A stretch of 64,000 nucleotides of DNA, taken from contig NZ_JAMXWM010000001.1 of assembly GCF_024125445.1 (NCBI RefSeq), positions 273,469 through 337,468 of the forward strand, written 5' to 3'. The position numbers were made by a program, and so were the translations under genes. The notes below the pieces were generated by a model, which made no database searches, was not told the DNA's origin, and worked only from the letters and a program-made list of their open reading frames with translations. The DNA comes from Sporolactobacillus shoreicorticis (GTDB lineage: Bacteria > Bacillota > Bacilli > Bacillales > Sporolactobacillaceae). Within the stretch, counting starts at the first letter, position 1. Every line of letters begins with the position of its first letter. Of the stretch, positions 1 through 8,082 are shown in pieces.

Positions 1-69
1 AAAAATACAGAGAAGGATGAAGGTCTCAGAAACAAAGGCAGATTCAGAAAAAGAGAGGAGGAACCTATT

Positions 70-1770
70 GTGGCCGAACAAACGGAACAGCGCACAGAAA
101 CAGGCGCAGATTTATTGATCCGCTTAATCCGGCAAACGGGGACGGACGTGCTTTTCGGTTATCCGGGAGGCGCGGTGCTGCCGCTCTATGATGCGGTGTA
201 TCGTCACCGCATGCGCCATGTGCTTGCCCGGCATGAGCAAGGGGCAGTGCATGCCGCCGAAGGCTATGCCCGGGTTTCGGGGAAGCCCGGAGTGGTTCTC
301 GCGACAAGCGGTCCGGGCGCGACAAACCTTGTTACCGGGCTGATGGACGCACTGATTGATTCACTGCCACTCGTTGTTTTTACCGGACAGGTGACGCGGC
401 AGGCGATTAACACCGACGCGTTTCAAGAAGCGGATGTCATCGGAATTACCGGATCGGTAACAAAACATAATTTTCGTGTCCGACATGCGAGCGAACTTCC
501 TGAGGTGGTAGCCAAAGCTTTTTTCTTGGCAGCAAGCGGACGTCCGGGGCCGGTTTTGGTCGATCTGCCCAAGGATATTTGCGCGGGACGGCTGGAAAAT
601 GCGCCGGATTTGTCCCGTGATTTCCGGCTTCCCGGTTATCGTGTGCCAAATAAGGCAAATGATCACGTGGTGAGACGGTTCGCTGAAGCATTGAATAAGG
701 CCGAACACCCGATGCTGCTTTCCGGGGCCGGTGTGCTTCATGCCCACGCCGCTGAAAAATTGCGCCGATTTGCCGAAACCTGTCATTTGCCGGTGGTGAC
801 GACGTTTCTTGGCCTTGGCAGTATGCCGGCGTCGCACCCGCTGTTTTTCGGAATGGGCGGAATGCATGGCACATTCGCCGCCAATATGGCACTTTCCGAA
901 TGTGACTTGCTGCTCAATATCGGTTCACGCTTTGATGACCGGCTGACCGGGAATCTTGAAAAATTTGCCCGCAATGCCAAGATCGCACATGTTGATATCG
1001 ACCCATCGGAAATAGGCAAAGCGGTGCATACGGACTACGGTTTGGTTGGCGATGCCGGCATGGTTCTTGAGCAATTGCAGAATGCTTTGCGAGAACCGAT
1101 GCCAGATCACGAACAATGGCTGAATCATTTGCGCGACTATGCTGATCGGCACCCGCCCCATTATGCCCAAACCGGTCGCGACTTGTTGCCGCAATACGTG
1201 ATTGAGCAGATTTGCCGATTTGCCGGTCCCGATGCTATCGTCGCAACGGATGTCGGGCAGCATCAGATGTGGGCCGCTCAATATTACCGCTTCGAGCAGC
1301 CAAACCGTTTTGTCAGCTCGGGCGGACTCGGAACTATGGGCTTCGGCCTTCCGGCTGCCATCGGTGCCCAGATTGCCTGTCTGCATAAAAAAGTTGTGGC
1401 GATTCTCGGCGACGGTGGTTTTCAGATGACGCTTCAGGAGCTGGCTGTCATTGCAGAGTGCAAACTGCCGGTGAAAATTTTTATTCTGAACAATCACACG
1501 CTGGGCATGGTTCGGCAATGGCAGGAATCTTTTTATGGAGAACGCTATGCGGAATCCATTCCTGACATGCAGCCTGACTTTGTCCGGCTCGCGGAAAGCT
1601 ATGGAATTTCGGCGCAGCGGCTGACCGATCCATCCTGTGCAGTTAAGATGATTGAAACCGTATTTACAACCGATGGGCCGGTGCTTGTCGATTGTGTCGT
1701 GAAGCAGATGGAAAATGTTACGCCGATGGTTCCTCCCGGCAAAGGCCTAATGGAAATGACGGGGGTGTAA
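70..1770 (+). CDS. ilvB: Acetolactate synthase, large (catalytic) subunit
   Basis: A 566-residue thiamine-diphosphate enzyme that condenses two pyruvates to acetolactate, or pyruvate with 2-oxobutyrate, in valine/isoleucine synthesis. Visible: the N-terminal ThDP-fold with catalytic Glu56 in RHEQGA, the [11 protein letters not shown] segment, and the C-terminal ThDP-binding motif starting GDGGFQ and ending in ILNN. Length is normal for the family. The GTG start at 70 is preceded by GAGGAGG at a spacing of about 8. The next gene, ilvN, begins 4 bases after the stop, so the subunits are co-translated. It heads ilvB-ilvN-ilvC-ilvA. Only 69 bases of leader are inside the window, so a T-box or attenuator further upstream cannot be judged. 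Co-occurrence with ilvN and ilvC argues for the anabolic enzyme rather than catabolic AlsS. Confidence 0.95.
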   Translation: MAEQTEQRTETGADLLIRLIRQTGTDVLFGYPGGAVLPLYDAVYRHRMRHVLARHEQGAVHAAEGYARVSGKPGVVLATSGPGATNLVTGLMDALIDSLPLVVFTGQVTRQAINTDAFQEADVIGITGSVTKHNFRVRHASELPEVVAKAFFLAASGRPGPVLVDLPKDICAGRLENAPDLSRDFRLPGYRVPNKANDHVVRRFAEALNKAEHPMLLSGAGVLHAHAAEKLRRFAETCHLPVVTTFLGLGSMPASHPLFFGMGGMHGTFAANMALSECDLLLNIGSRFDDRLTGNLEKFARNAKIAHVDIDPSEIGKAVHTDYGLVGDAGMVLEQLQNALREPMPDHEQWLNHLRDYADRHPPHYAQTGRDLLPQYVIEQICRFAGPDAIVATDVGQHQMWAAQYYRFEQPNRFVSSGGLGTMGFGLPAAIGAQIACLHKKVVAILGDGGFQMTLQELAVIAECKLPVKIFILNNHTLGMVRQWQESFYGERYAESIPDMQPDFVRLAESYGISAQRLTDPSCAVKMIETVFTTDGPVLVDCVVKQMENVTPMVPPGKGLMEMTGV

Positions 1771-1774
1771 ATCA

Positions 1775-2032
1775 ATGAGACAGGCGGTATCGGTAGAAAC
1801 AGCGGCCAGCCCAGATGTTCTTGCGCGGGTAACCATGCTGCTTGCGCGCGGTCATTTGTCGATTGCTGATTTACATGCTGAGCGAGAAGGCGTTCGATTT
1901 CAGATGACGATGACACTGGCTGCGGAAAATGAGCGTCAGTTGAATCGATTTATCAGGCAGGCAGAAAGGCTGGTTGATGTGTATTCGGTTGCCCCGCGCG
2001 GCGAGAAAGGATGCACGGCAGGACGAGACTAG
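1775..2032 (+). CDS. ilvN: Acetolactate synthase small (regulatory) subunit, short ACT-only form
   Basis: An 85-residue ACT-domain protein (residues about 3-72) placed directly after the catalytic subunit, with GGGGGTG as ribosome site before the ATG at 1775. It should bind IlvB and tune activity and feedback. The usual Bacillus-type small subunit is about twice as long, with a second C-terminal domain. Here only the ACT half exists, as in the enterobacterial IlvM/IlvN class, and the protein ends in a short charged tail. Assignment rests on position and the ACT-like pattern (SPDVLARVTMLLARGHLSI). Whether it confers valine sensitivity cannot be read from sequence. Confidence 0.85.
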   Translation: MRQAVSVETAASPDVLARVTMLLARGHLSIADLHAEREGVRFQMTMTLAAENERQLNRFIRQAERLVDVYSVAPRGEKGCTAGRD

Positions 2033-2086
2033 TCGTAACTATTGCATTATTGGCAATAAAACAAAAACAGATAAGGGGATACGAAA

Positions 2087-3121
2087 ATGACAGCGAAAGT
2101 TTATTACGACAAGGATATTAATGAAAATGTATTGCGTGGCAAGAAAATAGCGATCATGGGGTACGGATCTCAGGGGCATTCACAAGCGCAAAACCTGCGC
2201 GACAGCGGTTTTTCCGTAACCATCGGTGTGAGGCCGGGCAAATCTTGGGACAAGGCGCAGCGTGACGGTTTTCCGGTAAAAAGTGTTAAGGAGGCAGCTG
2301 CCGAAGCGGATGTTGTAATGATGCTGCTCCCCGACGAACGCCAGCCAGAGGTTTACTACAGTGAAGTTCAGGAAGGGCTTGAACCGGGCAACGCCATTGC
2401 TTTCTCACATGGCTTCAACATCCATTTCACTCAGATCGTTCCGCCGAAAGATGTCGATGTATTCATGGTCGCACCTAAAGGTCCCGGCCACTTCTGCCGC
2501 CGCGAATATCTGAACGGCGGCGGTGTTCCGGCCTTCTACGCGGTTGAACAGAATCCGTCCGGCGAAGCGGAGGAATTGGCGCTTGCTTGGGCAAAAGGCC
2601 TCGGAGCGGCTCGTGCCGGCGTCCTGAAGACCACGTTCAAAGAAGAGACGGAAACCGATCTGTTCGGTGAACAGGCAGTGCTGATGGGTGGGCTGACTCA
2701 TTTGATCGAAGCCGCGTTTGAGACACTCGTTGAAGCCGGTTATCAACCGGAAAATGCTTATTTTGAAACCTGTCACGAAATGAAAATGCTCACTGATCTG
2801 ATCTATGAAAACGGCTTGACCGGCATGCGTTACTCTTGCTCAGATACGTCTAAATTCGGCGATTTTACCGTCGGCCGCTATGTCATCGATGACAGTGTCA
2901 AAGCGCGTATGAAAAAGGTCCTGGAAAATATCCAATCCGGTAAATTTGCTCGCGATTGGGTGCTTGAAAACAAAGTGGGTCGCCCGATGTTCAACGCACT
3001 TCAGCAAAAGGAAAATAACTCGGAACTCGAACGCGTCGGCCGCGAACTGCGTAAGCTGATGCCGTTCGTTAAGGAAGGCAAGCAGGACAGCGAAGATATC
3101 ACGGCAAATGTCGCTCAATAA
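2087..3121 (+). CDS. ilvC: Ketol-acid reductoisomerase, class I
   Basis: A 344-residue enzyme that converts acetolactate and acetohydroxybutyrate to dihydroxy acids with NAD(P)H and Mg2+. The N-terminal Rossmann motif [10 protein letters not shown] is at about residues 25-34. The Mg-binding acidic cluster lies in [11 protein letters not shown], and the C-terminal knotted helical domain has [11 protein letters not shown]. Length fits the short class I family. The ATG at 2087 has AAGGGG 9 bases upstream. It is the third gene of the ilv operon, 54 bases after ilvN. No ilvD or leu genes follow, so the rest of the pathway must lie elsewhere. Confidence 0.96.
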   Translation: MTAKVYYDKDINENVLRGKKIAIMGYGSQGHSQAQNLRDSGFSVTIGVRPGKSWDKAQRDGFPVKSVKEAAAEADVVMMLLPDERQPEVYYSEVQEGLEPGNAIAFSHGFNIHFTQIVPPKDVDVFMVAPKGPGHFCRREYLNGGGVPAFYAVEQNPSGEAEELALAWAKGLGAARAGVLKTTFKEETETDLFGEQAVLMGGLTHLIEAAFETLVEAGYQPENAYFETCHEMKMLTDLIYENGLTGMRYSCSDTSKFGDFTVGRYVIDDSVKARMKKVLENIQSGKFARDWVLENKVGRPMFNALQQKENNSELERVGRELRKLMPFVKEGKQDSEDITANVAQ

Positions 3122-3160
3122 AACGACGTTGGTACAATCCGAATCGCAACAAAAGAAAGG

Positions 3161-4165
3161 GTGAAGACCATTGGGGATTATGTGTCGGCAGCGGACATCG
3201 CGGAGGCGCGCGAAACACTGACGCCTGTTGTTCATCGGACACCGATGCTTGAGTCGGCAACCTTGAACCGAATCAGCGGAGCACATCTGCATTTGAAACT
3301 GGAAAACATGCAGCGAACCGGATCTTTTAAACTGCGTGGCGCATTTAATAAAATGGCTCATCTGTCCGTTAGAGAACTAAAGTGCAGTATTGTGACTGCA
3401 TCTGCGGGCAACCATGCCCAGGGGATCGCTTATGCGGCATCCAAACGCGGGGCAATGGCAAAAATTTTTATGCCGGAGCGCACCCCGCAGGCAAAAATTC
3501 AAGCGACTGCTGCATACGGCGCTGAGGTTGTGCTTGCCGGCGCATCCTATGAAGAAGCCTATGAGGCGGCACGCGCCGAATGCCAAGCACACCAGTCTGT
3601 TTTTGTCCATGCGTTCGATGACAATCAAGTGATCGCCGGACAGGGAACCGTCGCCGCAGAAATGCTCGCGCAATGTTCTGATCTAGACACGGTACTTGTA
3701 CCAATCGGCGGTGGGGGGCTTGCTGCCGGAACCGTCTGCTATCTGAAAAATGTCAAGCCAAGTATCCGTGTGATCGGCGTTCAATCCGATCACGCACCGG
3801 CGGCGTATAACCTTTTTCATCATGATAAGAAACAGGCAAACCGCCAATCGCCGGGAATTGCCGAAGGAATTCTCGTCGATCAACCGGGCGAGCGTACCGT
3901 TCCTGTCCTGAGACATTATCTTGATGATCTGGTAACCGTTACGGATTCGCAGATTGCCCAAGCGATGCTTCTGATGCTGGAGCGCGGCAAGTTGCTGGTC
4001 GAGGGGGCCGGTGCGGCCTCGCTTGCGGCGGCACTTTCCGGCAGTGTGTCTGTGAAAGGAAAGCATGTCGGATTAATTGTCAGCGGTGGCAACGCGGATG
4101 CGGAAGAGCTTGCCGTGATTAAACAAATGGCATTAGGCGAAAATCGTAATGCTTGCAATCTGTGA
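3161..4165 (+). CDS. ilvA: Threonine dehydratase, short form without regulatory domain
   Basis: A PLP enzyme of fold type II that deaminates threonine to 2-oxobutyrate, the isoleucine precursor. The PLP lysine sits in GSFKLRGA (Lys57 counting from the GTG) and the phosphate-binding loop is IGGGGLAAG. At about 334 residues it ends after the catalytic domain and lacks the C-terminal ACT-like domain that mediates isoleucine inhibition, so it resembles catabolic TdcB in build while sitting in a biosynthetic operon. The start is uncertain: GTG 3161 abuts its only Shine-Dalgarno (GAAAGG). An in-frame ATT at 3170 sits at ideal spacing from AAAGGGTG, and GTG 3182 is also in frame. Confidence 0.9.
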   Translation: MKTIGDYVSAADIAEARETLTPVVHRTPMLESATLNRISGAHLHLKLENMQRTGSFKLRGAFNKMAHLSVRELKCSIVTASAGNHAQGIAYAASKRGAMAKIFMPERTPQAKIQATAAYGAEVVLAGASYEEAYEAARAECQAHQSVFVHAFDDNQVIAGQGTVAAEMLAQCSDLDTVLVPIGGGGLAAGTVCYLKNVKPSIRVIGVQSDHAPAAYNLFHHDKKQANRQSPGIAEGILVDQPGERTVPVLRHYLDDLVTVTDSQIAQAMLLMLERGKLLVEGAGAASLAAALSGSVSVKGKHVGLIVSGGNADAEELAVIKQMALGENRNACNL

Positions 4166-4180
4166 AAGGTGGAACACGGT

Positions 4181-4981
4181 ATGATCATTGATGCTCAAAA
4201 GATCAGCTGGGTGCGTTCAGATCACATGGTTCTCAAAAACGTGGACTGGCAGGTCCGTACAGGGGAACATTGGTCGCTTGTCGGGCTCAACGGTTCAGGA
4301 AAAACGACCCTGCTGAAGATGATCAACGGGTACATTTGGCCGACGAGTGGTAAGCTGACTGTATTGAATCGGCCGTTCGGGACCTGCGACCTGCGTGAAT
4401 TGCGCAAAAAAATCGGCTGGGTCAGTTCGGCACTCTCTGAGAAAATCAGACCGGGCGAACGTCCGGAAGCGATTGTGCTCAGCGGTAAATTTGCCTCAAT
4501 TGGTTTATACGAGCAAACGTCACCCGGGGAGCGTGAAAAGGCACATGCCCTATTAACAAAACTCGGTTGCGGATCATTCGAGAATCGGCCATTCGGACTT
4601 TTATCGCAAGGTGAAAAGCAGCGAGTGTTGATCGCCCGCGCGTTGATGGCGGATCCGAAGTTGCTGATTCTGGATGAACCATGCAACGGTTTAGATCTGT
4701 TTGCAAGAGAACAAATGCTGTCGATTATTGCCAAAATGGCGAATTCGTCGGAGACACCGTCAATAATTTTCGTGACGCATCATGTCGAAGAACTGCTGCC
4801 GTGCTTCGAGCACACACTTTTGCTCAAAGCCGGTACCGTCTTTAAATCCGGAACTACAGGCGAGGTCATGACGCCTGAAATCATGACCGCATTCTATGAT
4901 CACCAAGTGTCAGTGCAGCGGCGGGGCGGACGGCTTTCCGTTGCACTGAATGAAGACGCGATGATGGAATCAAAATTTTAA
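4181..4981 (+). CDS. ABC transporter ATP-binding protein (YlmA-like), no adjacent permease
   Basis: A 266-residue ABC ATPase. Walker A is GLNGSGKTT, the signature region is LLSQGEKQRV, Walker B is LLILDEPCNGLD, and the switch His is in FVTHHVEE. I start it at ATG 4181, which has AAAGGTGG 7 bases upstream. A longer frame from GTG 4169 has no ribosome site. It begins 15 bases after ilvA and probably shares that transcript. A terminator-like hairpin follows. No membrane partner is encoded nearby, so substrate and direction are unknown. The sequence style resembles soluble YlmA/ModF-type ATPases of Firmicutes (family impression, not a search). Confidence 0.85.
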   Translation: MIIDAQKISWVRSDHMVLKNVDWQVRTGEHWSLVGLNGSGKTTLLKMINGYIWPTSGKLTVLNRPFGTCDLRELRKKIGWVSSALSEKIRPGERPEAIVLSGKFASIGLYEQTSPGEREKAHALLTKLGCGSFENRPFGLLSQGEKQRVLIARALMADPKLLILDEPCNGLDLFAREQMLSIIAKMANSSETPSIIFVTHHVEELLPCFEHTLLLKAGTVFKSGTTGEVMTPEIMTAFYDHQVSVQRRGGRLSVALNEDAMMESKF

Positions 4982-5029
4982 TCTGTTTTTCATTCTTTTA
5001 AACTCCATTAAGATATTTTTGCTCCTTTG

Positions 5030-5075
5030 CTCTTTCTGCGATTTTGCAGTGGATAAGCGCAGAGGAGTTTTTTTA
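5030..5075 (+). terminator. Rho-independent terminator after the ilv operon
   Basis: An imperfect stem pairs CTTTCTGCG-side bases (5031-5040) with CGCAGAGGAG (5058-5067) across a 17-base loop and is followed by seven T (5068-5074). It lies about 50 bases beyond the ABC ATPase stop. The outer pairs are partly G-T wobbles, so strength is uncertain. Confidence 0.6.
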
Positions 5076-5358
5076 CTTTTGCTGTCTGAAATGATCACTA
5101 TTTGTCAGTGAATATTAATAATGCGTAAATTTTTAATCGTGTATTAACATGATTGTTCAACATGAATGGATGTAATTGTCCGGACGGCTTGTTGTTATTG
5201 CGTTTTTTAATAGATATCGTTTCGGATTCCATGATCTTACAATTTATGAATTTACAATAAATACACAATAAAGATTATTTTTGTTTATTTGTGATTAAAA
5301 GTTTCTCTTTATCATTAAGGATACGGAAGTTAATGAATACGAATGGGAGGGATTTCAG
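5076..5358. other. AT-rich intergenic region upstream of the TIM-barrel/SurE/ABC operon
   Basis: About 280 bases without a gene-like frame. It is strongly AT-rich, with several TTACAAT/TACAATAAA-like boxes (around 5236-5270) that could serve as -10 elements, but none has a convincing -35 at proper spacing. It must contain the promoter of the operon beginning at 5359. I see no clear operator palindrome or riboswitch fold. Confidence 0.4.
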
Positions 5359-6123
5359 ATGTTTCTGTCGTCAACACTCTGCTGGTCGGACGAGGTTGAC
5401 GAAGTGATCAGACTGGCGAATCAATTGGGTTTTTCAGGTGTAGAGGTTTGGGCGGAACACATTTGGCAGCGTGGTACGGATGAGTCACTGATTGTTAAGG
5501 CGAGCCTGCATGATAAGCAAAAATTGACGCTTCATGCGGCCAGCTGGGATTTGAATTTATGTGCGTTAAATAAACATGTGCGCCAGCAATCCATTAACGA
5601 AATTGAACGATCCATGAGTCTCGCAAGCCGTATTGGCGCTTCAAACGTGACGGTTCATCCCGGAAGGCAGACACTGCCGGAATTATCAGACCTGCATTCA
5701 AAATGGCTGATTGACAGTTTCTGCTATCTGGCAGAACGTGCGGAACAGCTTGGAGTGACTCTGTCGATTGAATTAATGGAGCATATTCCGAAGGAGTTTA
5801 TTACAACACCGGAAATCATCAACGGTCTTTTAAATGAACTGAGCCCGCGCGTCATGACGACTTTTGACATCGCTCATGTACCATTGGATGAAGATGTTTT
5901 GACTTATTTTAAACGTATAAACAGGGTAAGCAAGATACACTTCAGTGATTCAATTGCGGGACGCTGTCATGTTCCGCTGGGTAAAGGGAATCTGCCGCTG
6001 CGATCAATTTTATCGGTACTGAAGAATGTGGATGTACCGGTTGTTCTGGAAGGCTTTGACGTAAGCTCGTCACATGAGATTCTTCATGCTGATCTTGACT
6101 TTCTTACACAAATAAAAAAGTGA
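5359..6123 (+). CDS. Sugar-phosphate isomerase/epimerase-like TIM-barrel protein
   Basis: A 254-residue protein of the xylose-isomerase-like/AP-endonuclease-2 TIM-barrel superfamily. Recognisable pieces: GFSGVEVWAEH near the N-terminus, a metal-site-like VTVHPGR, SIELMEH in the middle, FDIAHV, and KIHFSDS with VPLGKGNLP near the C-terminus, which is where these enzymes carry Glu, Asp and His metal ligands. The ATG at 5359 has GGGAGGG 7-8 bases upstream. It is the first gene of a likely operon with SurE and an ABC importer. That context suggests processing of an imported, perhaps phosphorylated, sugar-like compound, but the reaction is not identifiable. The family also includes endonuclease IV and epimerases, so only the fold is firmly supported. 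Confidence 0.75.
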   Translation: MFLSSTLCWSDEVDEVIRLANQLGFSGVEVWAEHIWQRGTDESLIVKASLHDKQKLTLHAASWDLNLCALNKHVRQQSINEIERSMSLASRIGASNVTVHPGRQTLPELSDLHSKWLIDSFCYLAERAEQLGVTLSIELMEHIPKEFITTPEIINGLLNELSPRVMTTFDIAHVPLDEDVLTYFKRINRVSKIHFSDSIAGRCHVPLGKGNLPLRSILSVLKNVDVPVVLEGFDVSSSHEILHADLDFLTQIKK

Positions 6124-6151
6124 AAACATTTAAGTAAGCGGTCCGGTGATT

Positions 6152-6198
6152 TATGAAGCTTCGACTAACGGCTCACACCTATGAATAACGTCGAAGGC
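6152..6198. repeat. Dispersed hairpin repeat, copy 1
   Basis: An inverted repeat with arms CTTCGAC (6159-6165) and GTCGAAG (6190-6196), separated by a segment reading AACGGCTCACACCTATGAATAA. It closely matches a second copy at 58095-58145 in arms and internal segment, in the same orientation. It lies between the TIM-barrel gene and surE and could shape mRNA stability there. Confidence 0.6.
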
Positions 6199-6241
6199 AA
6201 GTTTTCTATAAACGCAAGATGTATCGGTGGGGGGAAATTAT

Positions 6242-7048
6242 TTGAAAATACTCGTGTCTAATGATGATGGTATTTTTGCTCCGGGAGTCGAGGCGCTGGT
6301 CAATGTGCTTGGACACCTTGGAGAGGTATGCGTCGTCTGTCCTGATCGGGAACAAAGTGCGGTCAGTCATTCCATTACGCTGAGCTATCCGATTAAAGCG
6401 ACGCCGCTGAATATTTTTCCAAATAATGTTTCGGCATGGGCGGTCAACGGAACTCCGGCTGACTGCGTGAAGATGGGCATCGAAGTGCTGATGAAAGAAA
6501 AACCCGATCTTGTTTTTTCAGGAATCAATCTGGGGCCGAATATAGGCAGGGACGTGTTCTATTCGGGAACGATCGCCTCCGCGGTTGAAGCCGTGTTGTG
6601 CGATATTCCGGCCGTATCTCTGTCACTGGCTGCTTTTGACGGACGCAGCGTCAATTACCAGAATGTTCAGCAGCTTGTCTATGAGATATGTGAAATTATT
6701 GCACGCAGTACGATTCCTAAAGGGGTTTTTTTAAATGTGAATTTTCCTTATACCACGCGTGAGTGCTGCCGCGGTGTCAAGGTTGCACCGCTTGATCTGT
6801 CTGTGTCGCGCTATCAATATGTTGGCATGAATGATCCATATGGCAATGTCTACTACTGGCTGAAAGATGACTACCAGCAGCTGGACGAGCTGACAAAGGG
6901 TTCGGATTTTATTCACTTGAAGGACGGTTATGTGACGATTACTCCAGTTCAATGGAAGCAAAATGGAAAACGAAACTTGAACCAGATTGAACAATGGTTT
7001 CGGGAATTCAACAGCTCAAGGGAGGCATTTATTCATGAAAATCGTTAA
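6242..7048 (+). CDS. surE: 5'/3'-nucleotidase SurE family phosphatase
   Basis: A 268-residue metal-dependent nucleoside-monophosphate phosphatase. The signature start KILVSNDDG (metal Asp pair), the SAVSHS segment holding the metal-binding Ser, and SGINLGPNIGRDVFYSGT with the conserved Asn are all present. I choose TTG 6242, because the family starts exactly here and a run of six G lies just upstream. GTG 6227 adds five unlikely residues. It is sandwiched between an epimerase-like gene and a lipoprotein importer, and its last 14 bases overlap the next gene. In bacteria SurE is usually stationary-phase and nucleotide-related. Here the setting suggests dephosphorylation of an imported organophosphate, which is inference. 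Confidence 0.9.
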   Translation: MKILVSNDDGIFAPGVEALVNVLGHLGEVCVVCPDREQSAVSHSITLSYPIKATPLNIFPNNVSAWAVNGTPADCVKMGIEVLMKEKPDLVFSGINLGPNIGRDVFYSGTIASAVEAVLCDIPAVSLSLAAFDGRSVNYQNVQQLVYEICEIIARSTIPKGVFLNVNFPYTTRECCRGVKVAPLDLSVSRYQYVGMNDPYGNVYYWLKDDYQQLDELTKGSDFIHLKDGYVTITPVQWKQNGKRNLNQIEQWFREFNSSREAFIHENR

Positions 7049-8063
7049 GTACTTGATTGTATCTCTGCTATTGCTTGGTATTCTTGCCGGATGCGGCACA
7101 TCACAGTCCACGGGTTCGTCTGAGAGCAAGCAGGGTGAAAACAAACTTACCGGCATCTTGACTTTTTATACGTCACAGCCGGATACGGATGAGCAGAAGC
7201 TTGTCGCTGCATTTAACAAAAAATATCCGGATGTCAAAGTGAATGTGTTCCGATCAGGGACAGAAGATGTGATGAGCAAGATTCAGGCGGAGAAAAAGTC
7301 TGGCAAGGTTCAGGCCGATGTGCTTCTGCTGGCGGATGCGGTAACCTTTGAGACACTGAAAGATGAGGACATGCTCATGGCTTACAAATCAAAAGAAGCG
7401 GCTGATTTTCCTAAGGAGCTGATTGATTCCGACGGCTACTATACAGGAACGAAAGTCATGGCAACAGCGCTGGCAATTAATACGAAGAAGGTAAAAGAGG
7501 AACCGGACTCATGGAGCGTTTTGACTGATTCCAAAACAAAGGGTCAGGCGATTATGCCAAGCCCGCTTTATTCTGGAGCGGCGGCGTATAACTTAGGCGT
7601 TTTTACACGGAATGACCGGTTCGGGTGGCCATTCTACAAGAATCTTAAAAAGAATCAAGTGACAGTTGTTCAAGGGAACGGAGATGTCTTAAAGGCGGTT
7701 GCATCCGGAAATAAGTCCTATGGAATGGTTGTTGATTTTGTGGTGGCCAATGCAGCAAAACAAGGGTCGCCGATCAAACTGATTTATCCTTCTGAAGGAT
7801 CACCGGTCATCACCGAACCGATTGGAATCATGAAAGATACTAAAAATGAAAAAGCGGCCAAAGCTTTTGTTGATTTCGTTCTTTCGGAAGAAGGACAAGA
7901 GCTTGCTGCGGGTCTTGGCTATACACCGATCCGTCCAGGCGTCAAGGCACCGGAAGGACTGAAAAGTATTGATGATCTTAAGGTTCTGAGCGCCGACATT
8001 AAGACGCTGAATCAATCAAGAAATGATGATAAAGATGAATTTATGAATTTGTTCGGCAAGTAA
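7035..8063 (+). CDS. ABC transporter substrate-binding lipoprotein (Fe3+/aminoethylphosphonate type)
   Basis: A 342-residue lipoprotein. It has a signal peptide with lipobox LAGC (Cys20), followed by a Ser/Gly/Glu-rich linker and a class II periplasmic-binding fold that starts GILTFYTSQPD and contains FNKKYPDVKV and EEGQELAAGLGYTPIRP. This is the AfuA/FutA/PhnS group, which carries Fe3+, 2-aminoethylphosphonate or related anions. The start ATG 7035 has AAGGGAGG 9 bases upstream and lies inside the end of surE. The two Tyr of a ferric-binding site are not evident, and SurE as neighbour favours a phosphorus compound. The ligand is unproven. Confidence 0.85.
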   Translation: MKIVKYLIVSLLLLGILAGCGTSQSTGSSESKQGENKLTGILTFYTSQPDTDEQKLVAAFNKKYPDVKVNVFRSGTEDVMSKIQAEKKSGKVQADVLLLADAVTFETLKDEDMLMAYKSKEAADFPKELIDSDGYYTGTKVMATALAINTKKVKEEPDSWSVLTDSKTKGQAIMPSPLYSGAAAYNLGVFTRNDRFGWPFYKNLKKNQVTVVQGNGDVLKAVASGNKSYGMVVDFVVANAAKQGSPIKLIYPSEGSPVITEPIGIMKDTKNEKAAKAFVDFVLSEEGQELAAGLGYTPIRPGVKAPEGLKSIDDLKVLSADIKTLNQSRNDDKDEFMNLFGK

Positions 8064-8082
8064 GAAGGAGTGGAGTGAATCC

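Noticed and set aside
1..69. T-box or leader attenuator for ilvB
   Set aside because: Only 69 bases of upstream sequence are available and they show no specifier or terminator structure.
361..867. Long minus-strand open frames opposite ilvB and other genes
   Set aside because: They are antisense shadows of well-supported genes, lack ribosome sites and have no recognisable domains.
4982..5358. Riboswitch upstream of the SurE/ABC operon
   Set aside because: The region is long enough but shows no paired conserved elements; only AT-rich sequence and the upstream terminator are evident.
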